64,000 nucleotides of DNA from JBELMB01 sp042088665 (GCA_042088665.1 JBELMB010000003.1:12575-76574), one strand, 5' to 3'. Numbered from the stretch's first letter, positions 1 to 8,962 are shown. Notes: a model not told the origin generated them from the letters alone. Made by a program: numbers and translations.

Positions 1-1128
1 CGACGCGACGGGTCGGGATTTCGCGACTGGGCGGCAGTGGCCTTTGACGCGGCGCTGGCCATGTCGGAGATCGCGCGCAGGGATATCGACGCCTTGATCG
101 TCGCCTCGGAAAGCGATTTTTTCACGCTTCAGCTCAACCCCGCGTCTGTCCTTGCGCAGGATCTTGGCCTCATTGGCGCCGCGACCTTGCGGGTCGAAGG
201 CGGCGGCGCGACCGGGCAAATGGCCGTGCACGCAGGCGTGGAACGGATCCTGTCCGGGCGCGCGCGCCATGTCGCCGTGGTTGGCGTCGATCCCTCTGCC
301 AGCGCCTTGGCGGGCGACAGCATCCGCGAGCTTTACAGCTACTCCTTTGACTTCTGGACAGAGGGTCTCGGCGGTATCACGGCCACCAGCCTGTACGCGC
401 TGTCCTGGCAGGCCTTTGCCGCCAGCCACGGCGGAACGGCGGATGACCTGAATGCGGTCACGATCAAGAACCGTGGCAATGCAATGTCCAACCCAAAGGC
501 GCATTTGCCACGCCAACATGAGGCCGCCGAGTTTGCGGCTGCCCCGATGATCGCCGCGCCCTATTGCCGCTTGCATTGCTCGCCCCTCAGCGATGGGGCG
601 GCGGCCCTGATCCTCTCTGCGCCTCAGGCAACACCTGCGTCCCGCCGCAAGATCGCGTCCCGGATCAGTGGGATCGGGGCCGCATCGGACCTGCCGGGGT
701 TGGGTCACCGGACCGACCCGGGCCAATTTGCGGCCAAGACCAAGGCCTGCCTCGGCGCGCTGAACATGGCCGGGATCGCCCCCAGCGATATTGCGCTGGC
801 AGAGGTCTATGACGCCTATGCAGGCGCCGAGTTGCAAGCCATCAAGGCGCTGGGTCTGGCGGATGACCCGGTCCGCGCCCTGCGCGATGGCACGTTTGAG
901 GCGACAGGTCGGTGCCCGGTCAATCTGTCCGGCGGGCTGTTGGGACAAGGCGCCCCCGTGGGAGCGACGGGTGTGGCTCAGACCGCGACCTGTGCGCTGC
1001 TGCTGGAGGGGGCCTATTACCCAGAGCTACAGCCGGATCATCCCCTGCCCCATGCCATGGCCGACACCCATGGCGGTGTCGGAACCTCCTGCGCAGTGAC
1101 GGTCCTGAGCGCGGGGGTCACCGCATGA
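1..1128 (+). CDS. thiolase-like (SCP-x/Ltp2-type) protein, 5' truncated
   Basis: The reading frame is open to base 1, so the gene starts outside the window; a GTG at 37 is internal to the fold. The visible ~375 codons match the thiolase superfamily, SCP-x/lipid-transfer branch, including the EVYDAYAG segment near base 808. Both classical catalytic positions are changed. The nucleophile loop reads VEGGGATG (bases 193-216), with Gly where Cys is expected. The GHPxGATG loop reads GAPVGATG (about 949-972), with Ala for His. In the family, such thiolase folds act as retro-aldolases (Ltp2) together with a DUF35 protein, and a DUF35 gene follows here with a 4-base ATGA overlap. I infer a role in acyl-CoA side-chain cleavage rather than thiolysis; the substrate is unknown. 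Confidence 0.85.
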   Translation, partial: RRDGSGFRDWAAVAFDAALAMSEIARRDIDALIVASESDFFTLQLNPASVLAQDLGLIGAATLRVEGGGATGQMAVHAGVERILSGRARHVAVVGVDPSASALAGDSIRELYSYSFDFWTEGLGGITATSLYALSWQAFAASHGGTADDLNAVTIKNRGNAMSNPKAHLPRQHEAAEFAAAPMIAAPYCRLHCSPLSDGAAALILSAPQATPASRRKIASRISGIGAASDLPGLGHRTDPGQFAAKTKACLGALNMAGIAPSDIALAEVYDAYAGAELQAIKALGLADDPVRALRDGTFEATGRCPVNLSGGLLGQGAPVGATGVAQTATCALLLEGAYYPELQPDHPLPHAMADTHGGVGTSCAVTVLSAGVTA

Positions 1129-1496
1129 AACGCCGCGTTGCGCTGGACTACACCCTTGGCGAAGGCTGGCTGGCCCCTTGGCGCGACGGCCTGCGGGAGG
1201 GCAAGGCGGTCGCCTCCGCCTGCTCTGCCTGCGGTACGGCGCAGTTCCCGCCATTGCGCATATGCCCTGCCTGCAGCACGCCCTCCGATGGCTGGCGCGC
1301 CCTCTCGGGCGCTGGCGATATCCTGTTTCGCACAACAGGCACCGACGGCGATATCGCAATGATCCGCTTTGACGGATCAAGCGGTTCCGCCATTGCCCGC
1401 GCGGACGCCCTGCCCAAAGGGGCCACGCGCGCCACGCTTGCCCCCTGCCCTGACGACCCTCCCATCCTCGCCCTCACAGCGGAGCCCGAGACATGA
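1125..1496 (+). CDS. DUF35/ChsH2-type zinc-ribbon OB-fold protein
   Basis: 123 residues. The N-terminal half holds a zinc ribbon with C33-x2-C36 and C47-x2-C50, followed by an OB-fold-like region, which is the layout of DUF35 proteins that bind thiolase-like or hydratase partners. The ATG at 1125 overlaps the stop of the preceding thiolase-like gene (ATGA), and the TGA overlaps the next ATG at 1493 in the same way, so all three genes are probably co-translated. In characterised systems this family forms a complex with a thiolase-fold aldolase and may channel acyl-CoA. A longer upstream reading frame exists but would run inside the thiolase gene, so the overlapping ATG is preferred. Confidence 0.85.
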   Translation: MKRRVALDYTLGEGWLAPWRDGLREGKAVASACSACGTAQFPPLRICPACSTPSDGWRALSGAGDILFRTTGTDGDIAMIRFDGSSGSAIARADALPKGATRATLAPCPDDPPILALTAEPET

Positions 1497-3169
1497 GCGA
1501 CTATCTTGAGACCCTGAGCCCCGATGCGCTGGCCGCCCTGCACCTGTCCCGCAATGCCAAGGGCAGCTATGACATCACATGGCCCGACGACTACAACATC
1601 TATGCCGCCACGGTGGGCCGCTTTCTGGGCCCGAATGATCGCGACAAACCCGCGATGATCTTTGAGGCCCCGGACGGCAGCGTCACCACCATGAGCTTTG
1701 CAGAGGTCGACGCGGCAGCCACCGGGCTGGCCGCTGAGCTGCGGCGGCTGGGCTATGGCAAGGGGGATCCGGTGGCCCTGCACACCGGCCAGCATCCCGA
1801 TACCGGCATCGGCCATATGGCCATCGCCAAGATTGGCGGCGTCGCCGTCACGCTGTCGCAGCTTTACGGACCGGACACGCTGTCCCACGCGCTGAATGAT
1901 TGCAAGGTCGGGATCATCCTGACCAGTCGGGATGCCTGGGAGCCGCTGCGGGACGAGAATTTCCCCCATCTGCGCCACGTGATGATGCGCGATCCCGGGA
2001 TGGACGATCTCGATCTTGGTGCGGCCATGGCGACCCCGCCCGCAGAGTTCACGCACGCGCTGACAGGGGCGGATGACCCGGCCTTGCTCATGTACACCTC
2101 GGGCTCTACCGGAAAGCCCAAAGGCATCATGCATGGACACAGGGTGCTGGCCGCCTACACACCGTCGATCAATCTCTTTTTCAACCGCGCGCAAGACGAC
2201 GCCGATGCCGTCTATTGGTCGCCCTCGGATTGGGCCTGGGTCGGCGGGCTTCTGGACATGTTGTTTCCGGCCTGGATGGTGGGTCGACCCGTGGTCACCT
2301 CGCTGGAGCGGTTCACGGCGGAGTATGCCTATGATTTCATGAGCCGTCACAAGGTGACGCATACCTTTCTGGCCCCCACTGCGATCAAACGTCTGGCGCA
2401 GCATCCCGATCCCCGCAGCGAACACGATCTGGCCCTGCGGATCATCTGCACCGGAGGTGAGGCATTGGCCGCCGAGACGCTCAGCTGGGCCGAGGACAAA
2501 CTGCAGGTCATCTGCAACGAGTTCTATGGCATGACAGAGGTCAACCACCTGATCGGCAATTGCAAAGCGCTGTTCCCACGCCGGCCGGGCTCCATGGGGC
2601 GCGCCTATCCGGGTCACGAGGTGTTGCTGGTCGATGGAGATGGCCGCCCCGTTGACGACGGAGAGCCGGGCGAAGTCGTCACGCCGCACGCCTCCCCCAC
2701 GCGGTTTCTGGGGTATTTCAACAACGCCGAAAAGACCGCTGACATGAAGCTGGGGCCTTACTGGCGCACCCATGATCTGGCCGTGCGCGATGAGGATGGG
2801 TATTTCTGGTACAAGGGGCGCTCGGACGACCTGATCAAATCGTCGGGCTTCCGCATCGGCCCGGCCGAAGTAGAGGAATGCCTGCTGTCCCACCCGGCCG
2901 TGGCCGAGGTCGCCGTGATCGCCAAGCCCGACCCGGATCGCGGCGCAATCGTGAAGGCCGTGATCAGCACGCGGCCCGGCTTTGATGGCGATTCGGGCTT
3001 GGCCCAAACGCTCAAGGACCATGTCAGGACACGGCTGGCGGCCTACAAGGCCCCGCGCGAAGTGGTCTTTGTGGACGGGTTTGAAATGACATCCTCGGGC
3101 AAGATCAACCGACGGGTCCTGCGCGAAGCCGAGATCGCCTTGATAGAGGCCGAGACGCCGGGCGCGTGA
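1493..3169 (+). CDS. AMP-dependent acyl-CoA synthetase
   Basis: 558 residues, ANL superfamily. The P-loop YTSGSTGKPKGIMHGH lies near residue 200, the adenylate motif EFYGMTEVN near 343, the hinge and Lys-loop region GRSDDLIKSSGFRIG near 443, and the C-terminal SGKINRR with the catalytic Lys near 540. The sequence is closest in style to acetyl-CoA synthetase-like medium/short-chain ligases. It converts a carboxylate, ATP and CoA into acyl-CoA through an acyl-AMP. Translational overlap with the DUF35 gene suggests it activates the substrate for the thiolase-like/DUF35 pair. The particular acid cannot be read from sequence. Confidence 0.9.
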   Translation: MSDYLETLSPDALAALHLSRNAKGSYDITWPDDYNIYAATVGRFLGPNDRDKPAMIFEAPDGSVTTMSFAEVDAAATGLAAELRRLGYGKGDPVALHTGQHPDTGIGHMAIAKIGGVAVTLSQLYGPDTLSHALNDCKVGIILTSRDAWEPLRDENFPHLRHVMMRDPGMDDLDLGAAMATPPAEFTHALTGADDPALLMYTSGSTGKPKGIMHGHRVLAAYTPSINLFFNRAQDDADAVYWSPSDWAWVGGLLDMLFPAWMVGRPVVTSLERFTAEYAYDFMSRHKVTHTFLAPTAIKRLAQHPDPRSEHDLALRIICTGGEALAAETLSWAEDKLQVICNEFYGMTEVNHLIGNCKALFPRRPGSMGRAYPGHEVLLVDGDGRPVDDGEPGEVVTPHASPTRFLGYFNNAEKTADMKLGPYWRTHDLAVRDEDGYFWYKGRSDDLIKSSGFRIGPAEVEECLLSHPAVAEVAVIAKPDPDRGAIVKAVISTRPGFDGDSGLAQTLKDHVRTRLAAYKAPREVVFVDGFEMTSSGKINRRVLREAEIALIEAETPGA

Positions 3170-3901
3170 CGCCAAAGACCCATCTCCGCCGGGTGAGAAT
3201 TGCGGCGAGGCGTTTTGTACGCAGCACAGCCTTGGTACATTTGTCTGGGCGGGACACTGCGCGCCGCCGATCCCTTGACCTGGTGAACAAAACCTCGATG
3301 CGATTGTACTTTTTGACATGTCAGACGAGACGGATGTGACCCTTTCGCCCTTGCTTGCACAATCGCGCTCCCATGCCTTTCAACGCCCCAGTGAACAAAA
3401 TTGGCGCCGTCGCATCGAAAAAGCGCAGCGGCCGCCGACAGGCTGCTGAACTGCCCCACTGGCGTCTTGTCCGCCACCACCTGTTCAAGCGTCGCCGCCG
3501 CCCATGATCGCCACCCGAACCGGACGCTGTGCGGCGGGCCCTCTGAAGGAAAAGCCCAGCGCACACCTGCTGTTCCCCGATAGCTGGCGACAGGGCTCAT
3601 GCATCTCATGTGCAGGCAATCACTTCAGGGGCTTGAAAGCTCTTCGAACAGTCATTGGCGCAATCCGCAGCATTGGTCAAAGTGGGCACGAAGCCGACTT
3701 GGGATCCATCGCGGCGTGCTTGGGCTTGGCCTCTGAACGAATGGCGGATTTCGCGAGACCTTCTTCAAATCCACGCCCCCGCAGCGCGTTCTGACTCCAG
3801 CCCTTGAGGATCCAATCGACAAATGTTGCCGGGTCCACCTCCCATTTGGCAGTTTCGAGGCGACACAGCCCCACACCGTGAGATCCCCAGCCAGCCGACG
3901 C
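3170..3901. other. 732-base stretch without a convincing gene
   Basis: Between the convergent acyl-CoA synthetase and the SDR gene. Short frames exist on both strands, for example a 44-codon Arg/Lys-rich frame at 3373-3507 (+) and a 65-codon frame at 3677-3874 (-). None has a ribosome-binding site plus recognisable family. The minus frame has a protein-like composition and could be the remnant of a lost gene; I could not identify it. Confidence 0.5.
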
Positions 3902-4597
3902 TCAGAACCGCTCCACCCAAGGCCGAACAGCCACCTCGTTTGTCCAGGCGCTGGGGTCTTGCTCCAGCAAATGGCGGTAGGTGCGGGCTATCGCCTGCGG
4001 GCGCAGCATCGAGCCCGGCCGGTCTGCCGGCTCAGTACGACCGGGGTTCAGGATCGCGCCGTCGATGTTGATCCATGCGACGTGGATGCCCTGCGGATGC
4101 AACTCACGCGCCATGCTCTCCGCCAAGCCGCGCTGCGCGAACTTGCCCATGGCAAAGGCGGCAGATTGCGGAAACCCCTTCACGCCTGCCGAGGCGCCGG
4201 TGAAGAGGATCGTGCCGCGCGTGCCCGCCACGACAGGTGCGTCCAGCATGCGGCGCGCGGCGTGTTTGCCCACGAGGAAGGCGCCGATGGCTGTCACCTC
4301 GACCGCGTGGCGCACAGCGTCGGCGTCCAACTCCGCGATCGGGCCTCGGACACGGGCGGAGGGGTTGTAGATCACAACCCGCGGCGCAGCGGGCAAAGCG
4401 TCCATCACCTGTGCGATGGCTGCCTCATCGGTGGCATCGAGCAGCGTGGTTTGCGCGCCGGTCTCTTCGGCCACGGCGCGCATCTTCTCGCCGCTGCGCG
4501 CGGCCAATGTCAGCGCATGATCCCTCGCGAGGTCGCGTGCCAGCGCAGCGGAGAGCCCGTCTCCGGCGCCAAAGATAACGGCTTGGGCTTTGGTCAT
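3902..4597 (-). CDS. atypical SDR-family oxidoreductase
   Basis: 231 residues. The Rossmann start IFGAGDGLSAALA (residues 8-20) has the glycine-rich dinucleotide site, and YNPS near 77 corresponds to the NAG position. The usual YxxxK catalytic pair reads F148-AMG-K152, so Tyr is replaced by Phe, while the TGASAG serine strand is present. I recall a bacterial SDR subgroup with FAxxKF at this place, so this may be a subgroup trait rather than an error. The ATG at 4597 is chosen because a GGGAG site precedes it; a longer frame would run into the tRNA gene. Reaction unknown. Confidence 0.85.
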   Translation of the reverse strand: MTKAQAVIFGAGDGLSAALARDLARDHALTLAARSGEKMRAVAEETGAQTTLLDATDEAAIAQVMDALPAAPRVVIYNPSARVRGPIAELDADAVRHAVEVTAIGAFLVGKHAARRMLDAPVVAGTRGTILFTGASAGVKGFPQSAAFAMGKFAQRGLAESMARELHPQGIHVAWINIDGAILNPGRTEPADRPGSMLRPQAIARTYRHLLEQDPSAWTNEVAVRPWVERF

Positions 4598-4670
4598 GGT
4601 GAATTTCTCCCAGTTGGGGGGCTGTGATCTTGACCCCTGCTGCACGATATCATACGCAAGGGAACGCTGA

Positions 4671-4744
4671 GCGGGCGTTGTGTAATGGTAAGACCCTTGC
4701 CTTCCAAGCAAGAGATGCGGGTTCGATTCCCGCCGCCCGCTCCA
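4671..4744 (+). tRNA. tRNA-Gly (anticodon TCC)
   Basis: A 74-base cloverleaf. The acceptor stem GCGGGCG (4671-4677) pairs with CGCCCGC (4734-4740) and is followed by TCCA, so CCA is encoded. The anticodon stem CTTGC/GCAAG encloses loop CTTCCAA with anticodon TCC at 4703-4705. The T arm contains GGGTTCGATTCCC. It reads GGA/GGG glycine codons. It lies divergent from the SDR gene. Confidence 0.96.
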
Positions 4745-5008
4745 CCATACTCTCTTCCCTTGCTTTGACATTCAAGACCCGTGTTCGAGGCTCAATGGTC
4801 ACCGCTTGTGAACAGGCGTCCAGCCGCCCGCTCTGCTTCGGATCGGGCCCATCACGAGACGTGATCGCGTCAGCCAATCAGCAGGGATTGGTTCCCGGAC
4901 GGTCTTTGGCTGGATCTGGGTCGTGATGTATCTCGCGCTTCGACTCTTCGCCGCCAGATCGGAGCCACCGGAAGGACCGCCAAGAGCGCGAGACCCCAAA
5001 GCCCGACG

Positions 5009-5614
5009 TCAGCCCGCAAGAAGACCCGCAAGCGCATCGATTTCGACCTGGCGCAATTCGTGACCCCCCTCGTGGATCTGCGTGCTCACCTCGGCGCCCT
5101 GCGCCTCGAACCAGTTGATCAGCCGGGTGCTGGAAGCAAAAGGTGTGATCGGATCGCGGCGCCCGGCGGTCACAAGGATCTTGCGGCCTTCCAGTCCCGT
5201 CACCGGCTCTGGGTTCCAAGGGATCAGCGGATGCAAAAGACCGACGCGGTCAAACAATTCAGGCTGGGCCATGACAACCGAGGCGAGGATATTGGCCCCG
5301 TTGGAGTAGCCGAACCCAAAGACCGGACTGTCGGGATGCGCGGCCTTGTGCGCGGTGACATAGGCGACCATTTGCTCCGTCCGCCGGGCGAGGTCCGCCA
5401 TGTCGTAGACACCCTCGCCCGTACGGCGAAAGAAGCGCGCCGCGCCACCCTCTGACACATCGCCGCGCGGAGAGACGATCCCAGCGCCGGGCACCATGGA
5501 TCTGGCCAGATCAAAGAACTGCTGTTCGTCCCCGCCGGTGCCATGAAAGGCGAAAACCAGCGGCTTTCCGGCCTCGGGGGCAGTGGACAGCCCGTGGTAG
5601 AGGGTCGTGGACAT
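5009..5614 (-). CDS. alpha/beta hydrolase, MhqD-like carboxylesterase
   Basis: 201 residues, phospholipase/carboxylesterase family. The oxyanion segment FAFHGTGGDE is at 22-30, the nucleophile elbow GFGYSNGAN gives Ser104, and Asp154 (GRRDPIT) and His185 (GGHEL) complete the triad. A GGAGAG site precedes the ATG at 5614. It lies 119 bases downstream of a two-domain VOC dioxygenase on the same strand. The same pairing (MhqD esterase with MhqO/MhqA dioxygenase) in Bacillus handles hydroquinone and catechol stress. I infer a similar quinone-detoxification role, probably under the divergent LysR regulator; the substrate is not proven. Confidence 0.88.
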   Translation of the reverse strand: MSTTLYHGLSTAPEAGKPLVFAFHGTGGDEQQFFDLARSMVPGAGIVSPRGDVSEGGAARFFRRTGEGVYDMADLARRTEQMVAYVTAHKAAHPDSPVFGFGYSNGANILASVVMAQPELFDRVGLLHPLIPWNPEPVTGLEGRKILVTAGRRDPITPFASSTRLINWFEAQGAEVSTQIHEGGHELRQVEIDALAGLLAG

Positions 5615-5733
5615 GATATCTCTCCTGTCGGGCGAAACGCCCGTCGACGATGTGGTGTCGCGAAGTGCTGCAACCCTTGGCCGAAGCGCGTCAAAACCGC
5701 GCGTACGGCCAAGGGAACTGTTCCGGCGCCCGC

Positions 5734-6666
5734 TCAGGCGGCGAGACGGGGCAAGCGGCCCTCGATCTGGGCGCGATGGGGCTCATAGCGGGTTGGCAGT
5801 TTCAGGGCCTCCCCGAGGTGCGCCGTGTCTTCGTCGCGGTCAAATCCCGGCTCATTGGTGGCGATCTCAAAGAGCACCCCGCCCGGCGTCCGGAAATAGA
5901 TCGCCCAGAAGTAATCGCGGTCGATCACGGGCGTGACCTGATAGCCGGTCTGCATCAGCGCCTCGCGCACCCGCAGTTGGGCGGCGCGATCCTCCACCGC
6001 GAAGGCGATGTGGTGCACCGACCCGGCCCCCTGACCCGCAGCGCGGGCATCGGGCATCTGCTCCAGATCGATCGTGTCCGCGGCATTGCCGCCCTCGACG
6101 ATGTAGCGGGTCACGGCGCCTTCGGTCTCGGCCTTCTGATAGCCCATGTAGGTCAGCAACTCGCCGGTCGCAGCCGCATCGCGCAGTTGAAAGCGCGCGC
6201 CCCGGAACCCAAGGATCCCGTTGTCTTCGGACACACCGTTTCCGGTCCATGGCGTGCGCCCCTGCGCGGCGCTCTCGACCAGCGCAAAACCGTCGCCATC
6301 GGGTCCGTCAAAGCTCAACCGTGCCTCGCCAAAGGCAGTGGTCCGGGCCAATCCGGTGACACCCTGCCCTGACAGGTGCTCTGACCAGAACGGCAAAGTG
6401 CCCTTGGGCACGGCGAATTCGGTCACGCCGACCTCACCCGCGCCACGGTGGCCGCGCGGCATGTCGCCAAAGGGGAAGTAAGTCATCACCGAACCGGGCG
6501 TGCCGACCTCATCGCCGTAGTAGAGGTGATAGACCTCCGGCGCGTCAAAGTTCACCGTTTTCTTGACCCGGCGCAGACCCAGCGTCCGGGTGAAAAAGCT
6601 GTTGTTCTGATTGGCATCTGCCGCCATCGACGTCACGTGGTGCAGGCCTTTGATGTCCTTGATCAT
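5734..6666 (-). CDS. two-domain VOC ring-cleaving dioxygenase, MhqO/MhqA-like
   Basis: 310 residues with two glyoxalase/VOC modules, roughly residues 5-135 and 150-280. Candidate metal ligands are the His in GLHHVT (residues 9-10), the His in SVHHIAF in the second module and the Glu in LFEIATNEPGFD. The NEPGF ending is typical of the family of putative ring-cleaving dioxygenases near MhqO. The start ATG at 6666 fits the family's N-terminus (MIKxIxGLHHVT) and has an AAAGGA site; an upstream in-frame extension would run through the regulator-binding region. Likely function is Fe-dependent extradiol opening of hydroquinone- or catechol-type compounds. Confidence 0.9.
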   Translation of the reverse strand: MIKDIKGLHHVTSMAADANQNNSFFTRTLGLRRVKKTVNFDAPEVYHLYYGDEVGTPGSVMTYFPFGDMPRGHRGAGEVGVTEFAVPKGTLPFWSEHLSGQGVTGLARTTAFGEARLSFDGPDGDGFALVESAAQGRTPWTGNGVSEDNGILGFRGARFQLRDAAATGELLTYMGYQKAETEGAVTRYIVEGGNAADTIDLEQMPDARAAGQGAGSVHHIAFAVEDRAAQLRVREALMQTGYQVTPVIDRDYFWAIYFRTPGGVLFEIATNEPGFDRDEDTAHLGEALKLPTRYEPHRAQIEGRLPRLAA

Positions 6667-6720
6667 GTGATGATCCTTTCGCTGTCGTCGTTTCCGTTGA
6701 CACCAAGGTAGGCCGCGATA

Positions 6721-6737
6721 GCCATTTCGTGAATGGC
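6721..6737. promoter_or_regulatory. inverted repeat, possible second regulator site
   Basis: GCCATT and AATGGC arms separated by five bases, in the 118-base gap between the dioxygenase and the lysR gene, 8 bases from the stronger LysR-type operator. Could be a secondary binding site; arms are only 6 bp. Confidence 0.45.
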
Positions 6738-6744
6738 AATGGAT

Positions 6745-6771
6745 TTGCATTTACTATTGCCTGAAATGCAA
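6745..6771. promoter_or_regulatory. LysR-type operator (T-N11-A palindrome)
   Basis: Perfect 8-bp arms TTGCATTT (6745-6752) and AAATGCAA (6764-6771) with an 11-base spacer, the classical LysR-family box. It ends 13 bases before the lysR ATG, so it can serve both autoregulation and activation of the divergent dioxygenase-esterase operon. Confidence 0.8.
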
Positions 6772-6784
6772 CAATCATGCCTCC

Positions 6785-7699
6785 ATGGAAGACCTCAAAT
6801 CGATCCGCGTGTTTCTGGAGGTGGCCAGCCACCTCAGCTTTGCCCGTGCGGCAGAGGCACTGCGCATGACGCCTGCCTCGGTCACGCGGATCATTGCCCG
6901 GCTGGAGACGGATCTGGGCGTGCAACTTTTCGTGCGCACCACGCGACAGGTCTCCCTGACCAGTGCCGGGGCTGTCGTGGTGGCGCGCTACGGGCCATTG
7001 GTACGGGAATTCGACGCCGTCACGACAGAGATCACGCGCGCCAGTCGGCCCGACACCGGGCGGCTGAGGATCAACGCGCCGCTGTCGATGGGAATGCGGT
7101 TGATGCCCCGTCTGGTGGACAGCTTTCGCCTTGCCTACCCGCGCATCGACATCGACGTGCACCTGACGGATGCCCTCGTCGACATCATCGAAGAGGACAG
7201 CGATCTGGCAATCCGCGTCTCACAGGCACCAAAGGACAAATCGACGATCTGGCGCAAGATCTGTGAGATCCCGCGCCACGCTGTCGCGTCCCCCGCCCTG
7301 TTGGAGCGCATCGGCGCGCCCGACACCCCGGAGGCGCTCGACCCGCAATGGATGTTGTCCTACAGCGCTGACGCACGGGCCGAGGCATGGGCCTTTCGCA
7401 AAGGCGCGCAGCGCCGGACCGTTCGCGCAGGGCGGCACGTGATCTCCAACAATGGTGACTTTCTCTATGGGCTGGCGGCTGCAGGGGGTGGCATCTGCGT
7501 GCTGCCCGAGTTCATCGTGGCGCAGGGTCTGGCAACCGGTGAGGTGGTCATGGTGTTGCCCGATTGGGACCTCTCCTCGCTCTGGCTGACGCTGTATTAC
7601 CCCCCGTATGAACGCCTGCCGCCACTGGTGGCGACCTTCACCGAGTTCTTCGAGGCCTATCTGCGGGACCTCGATGGCATGGTCTTTCTGAACGGCTGA
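6785..7699 (+). CDS. LysR-family transcriptional regulator
   Basis: 304 residues. The N-terminal winged helix-turn-helix starts at once (MEDLKSIRVFLEVASHLSFARAAEALRM..), followed by a periplasmic-binding-protein-like effector domain from about residue 90. The sequence style is that of the DsdC/AaeR-like LysR group. It is transcribed divergently from the VOC dioxygenase and esterase, with a T-N11-A palindrome in the shared intergenic region, which is the usual arrangement of a LysR activator and its target. The effector is probably a quinone or aromatic compound, but that is inferred only from the neighbours. Confidence 0.92.
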   Translation: MEDLKSIRVFLEVASHLSFARAAEALRMTPASVTRIIARLETDLGVQLFVRTTRQVSLTSAGAVVVARYGPLVREFDAVTTEITRASRPDTGRLRINAPLSMGMRLMPRLVDSFRLAYPRIDIDVHLTDALVDIIEEDSDLAIRVSQAPKDKSTIWRKICEIPRHAVASPALLERIGAPDTPEALDPQWMLSYSADARAEAWAFRKGAQRRTVRAGRHVISNNGDFLYGLAAAGGGICVLPEFIVAQGLATGEVVMVLPDWDLSSLWLTLYYPPYERLPPLVATFTEFFEAYLRDLDGMVFLNG

Positions 7700-7770
7700 G
7701 ACCGCTAACACTGGCGCTGCCCCGATGCCTGTGGTCAATTGACGTGGCCACCACCCTAGGGAAAGCTGTA

Positions 7771-8832
7771 ATGCATCGTATCGCCCTGCTCGCCGGAGAC
7801 GGCATCGGACCAGAGATCACGACAGCCACGCGCCAGGTCATGGTCGCGGCCTCCGACCGTTTTGGACTGGATCTGCAGTTCGAAGAGATCAGCATCGGCT
7901 TTGAGGCGCTGCAGGCGCAGGGCGGTACATTCCCCGAGTCCGCCTATGAGGCGACCGCGGCCTGCGACGGCATCGTGCTTGGCCCGGTGTCGCACAATGC
8001 CTATCCGGGGCCGGAGGCGGGCGGGATCAACCCGTCGGGTGCGCTGCGCAAGCGGTTGGATCTCTTTGCCAATATCCGGCCAGCGCGCTCCCGGGCGAGC
8101 ATTCCGCCCCGTGCGGGTGTCCCGCTGGACCTTGTCGTGGTGCGCGAGAACACCGAGGGCTTCTATGCCGATCGCAACATGCATCAGGGACCGGGAGAGA
8201 TGATGGTGACCGAGGATGTCGCCATCGCGATCCGCCGGATCACCCGCGGGGCCTGCCTGCGCATCGCGAAGGAGGCCGTTCGCCTTGCCCAGACGCGCAG
8301 CAGGCGGGTGACCGCGGTCCACAAGGCGAATGTCATGCGCACGACCTGCGGGCTGTTTCTGGACTGTTGCCGTCAGGTCGCGGCAGACCATCCCGATGTC
8401 ACCTACGAAGAACAGCTCGTCGACGCCATGTGCGCCCTGCTGGTGCGGGCGCCTGATCGTCACGACGTGATCGTGACCACCAATATGTTCGGTGACATCC
8501 TCTCCGATCTGGCCTCCGAACTTTCGGGCAGTCTTGGCCTTGCCGCCTCGCTGAACGCCGGGACCGACCGGGCGATGGCGCAGGCGCAGCACGGCTCGGC
8601 CCCTGACATCGCGGGCAAGGACATGGCCAACCCGGCGTCGCTCATCGGGTCGGCGGCGATGTTGCTGGACTGGATGGGACGGCACCGCAACGCAGAGCAT
8701 TTCTGCCACGCTGCAGAGGCCATCGAGGTCGCGCTTGAGACCACATTGCGCACCCCGGGCAGCCGCACCCGTGATCTGGGCGGAACCTTCGGGACAGCCG
8801 AATTTGCCGCCGCGGTGGCCGCAAGGCTGTGA
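7771..8832 (+). CDS. isocitrate/isopropylmalate-family dehydrogenase
   Basis: 353 residues from ATG 7771, which has an AGGGAAA site; an in-frame GTG at 7744 would add nine residues. Family motifs: LAGDGIGPEI at the N-terminus, VVRENTEGFYAD (catalytic Tyr region), VHKANVMR (Lys) and TTNMFGDILSDLASEL (Mg-binding Asp residues). These proteins oxidatively decarboxylate 2-hydroxy acids. The sequence is nearer the tartrate/D-malate dehydrogenase-like branch than LeuB, judging from GPVSHNAYPGP and the MHQGPGEMM segment. It follows lysR by 71 bases on the same strand and may share its transcript. Precise substrate unresolved. Confidence 0.85.
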   Translation: MHRIALLAGDGIGPEITTATRQVMVAASDRFGLDLQFEEISIGFEALQAQGGTFPESAYEATAACDGIVLGPVSHNAYPGPEAGGINPSGALRKRLDLFANIRPARSRASIPPRAGVPLDLVVVRENTEGFYADRNMHQGPGEMMVTEDVAIAIRRITRGACLRIAKEAVRLAQTRSRRVTAVHKANVMRTTCGLFLDCCRQVAADHPDVTYEEQLVDAMCALLVRAPDRHDVIVTTNMFGDILSDLASELSGSLGLAASLNAGTDRAMAQAQHGSAPDIAGKDMANPASLIGSAAMLLDWMGRHRNAEHFCHAAEAIEVALETTLRTPGSRTRDLGGTFGTAEFAAAVAARL

Positions 8833-8962
8833 TCTCGTGACACTTCCAGACGGTGCCTTGCGGCAACGGGTCCCTTGACCCGCCGGTCAGGCATGGCAAA
8901 AGGCAGTCTGAAAAAGCGTATGCACCTGCGACCAGCAAAGGCGCAGGCCGGGAGGAGACAAG

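Noticed and set aside
1148..3319. Long minus-strand frame (723 codons) over the acyl-CoA synthetase
   Set aside because: Shadow of a high-GC gene; Gly/His/Arg-rich, no family, and the plus-strand synthetase is unmistakable.
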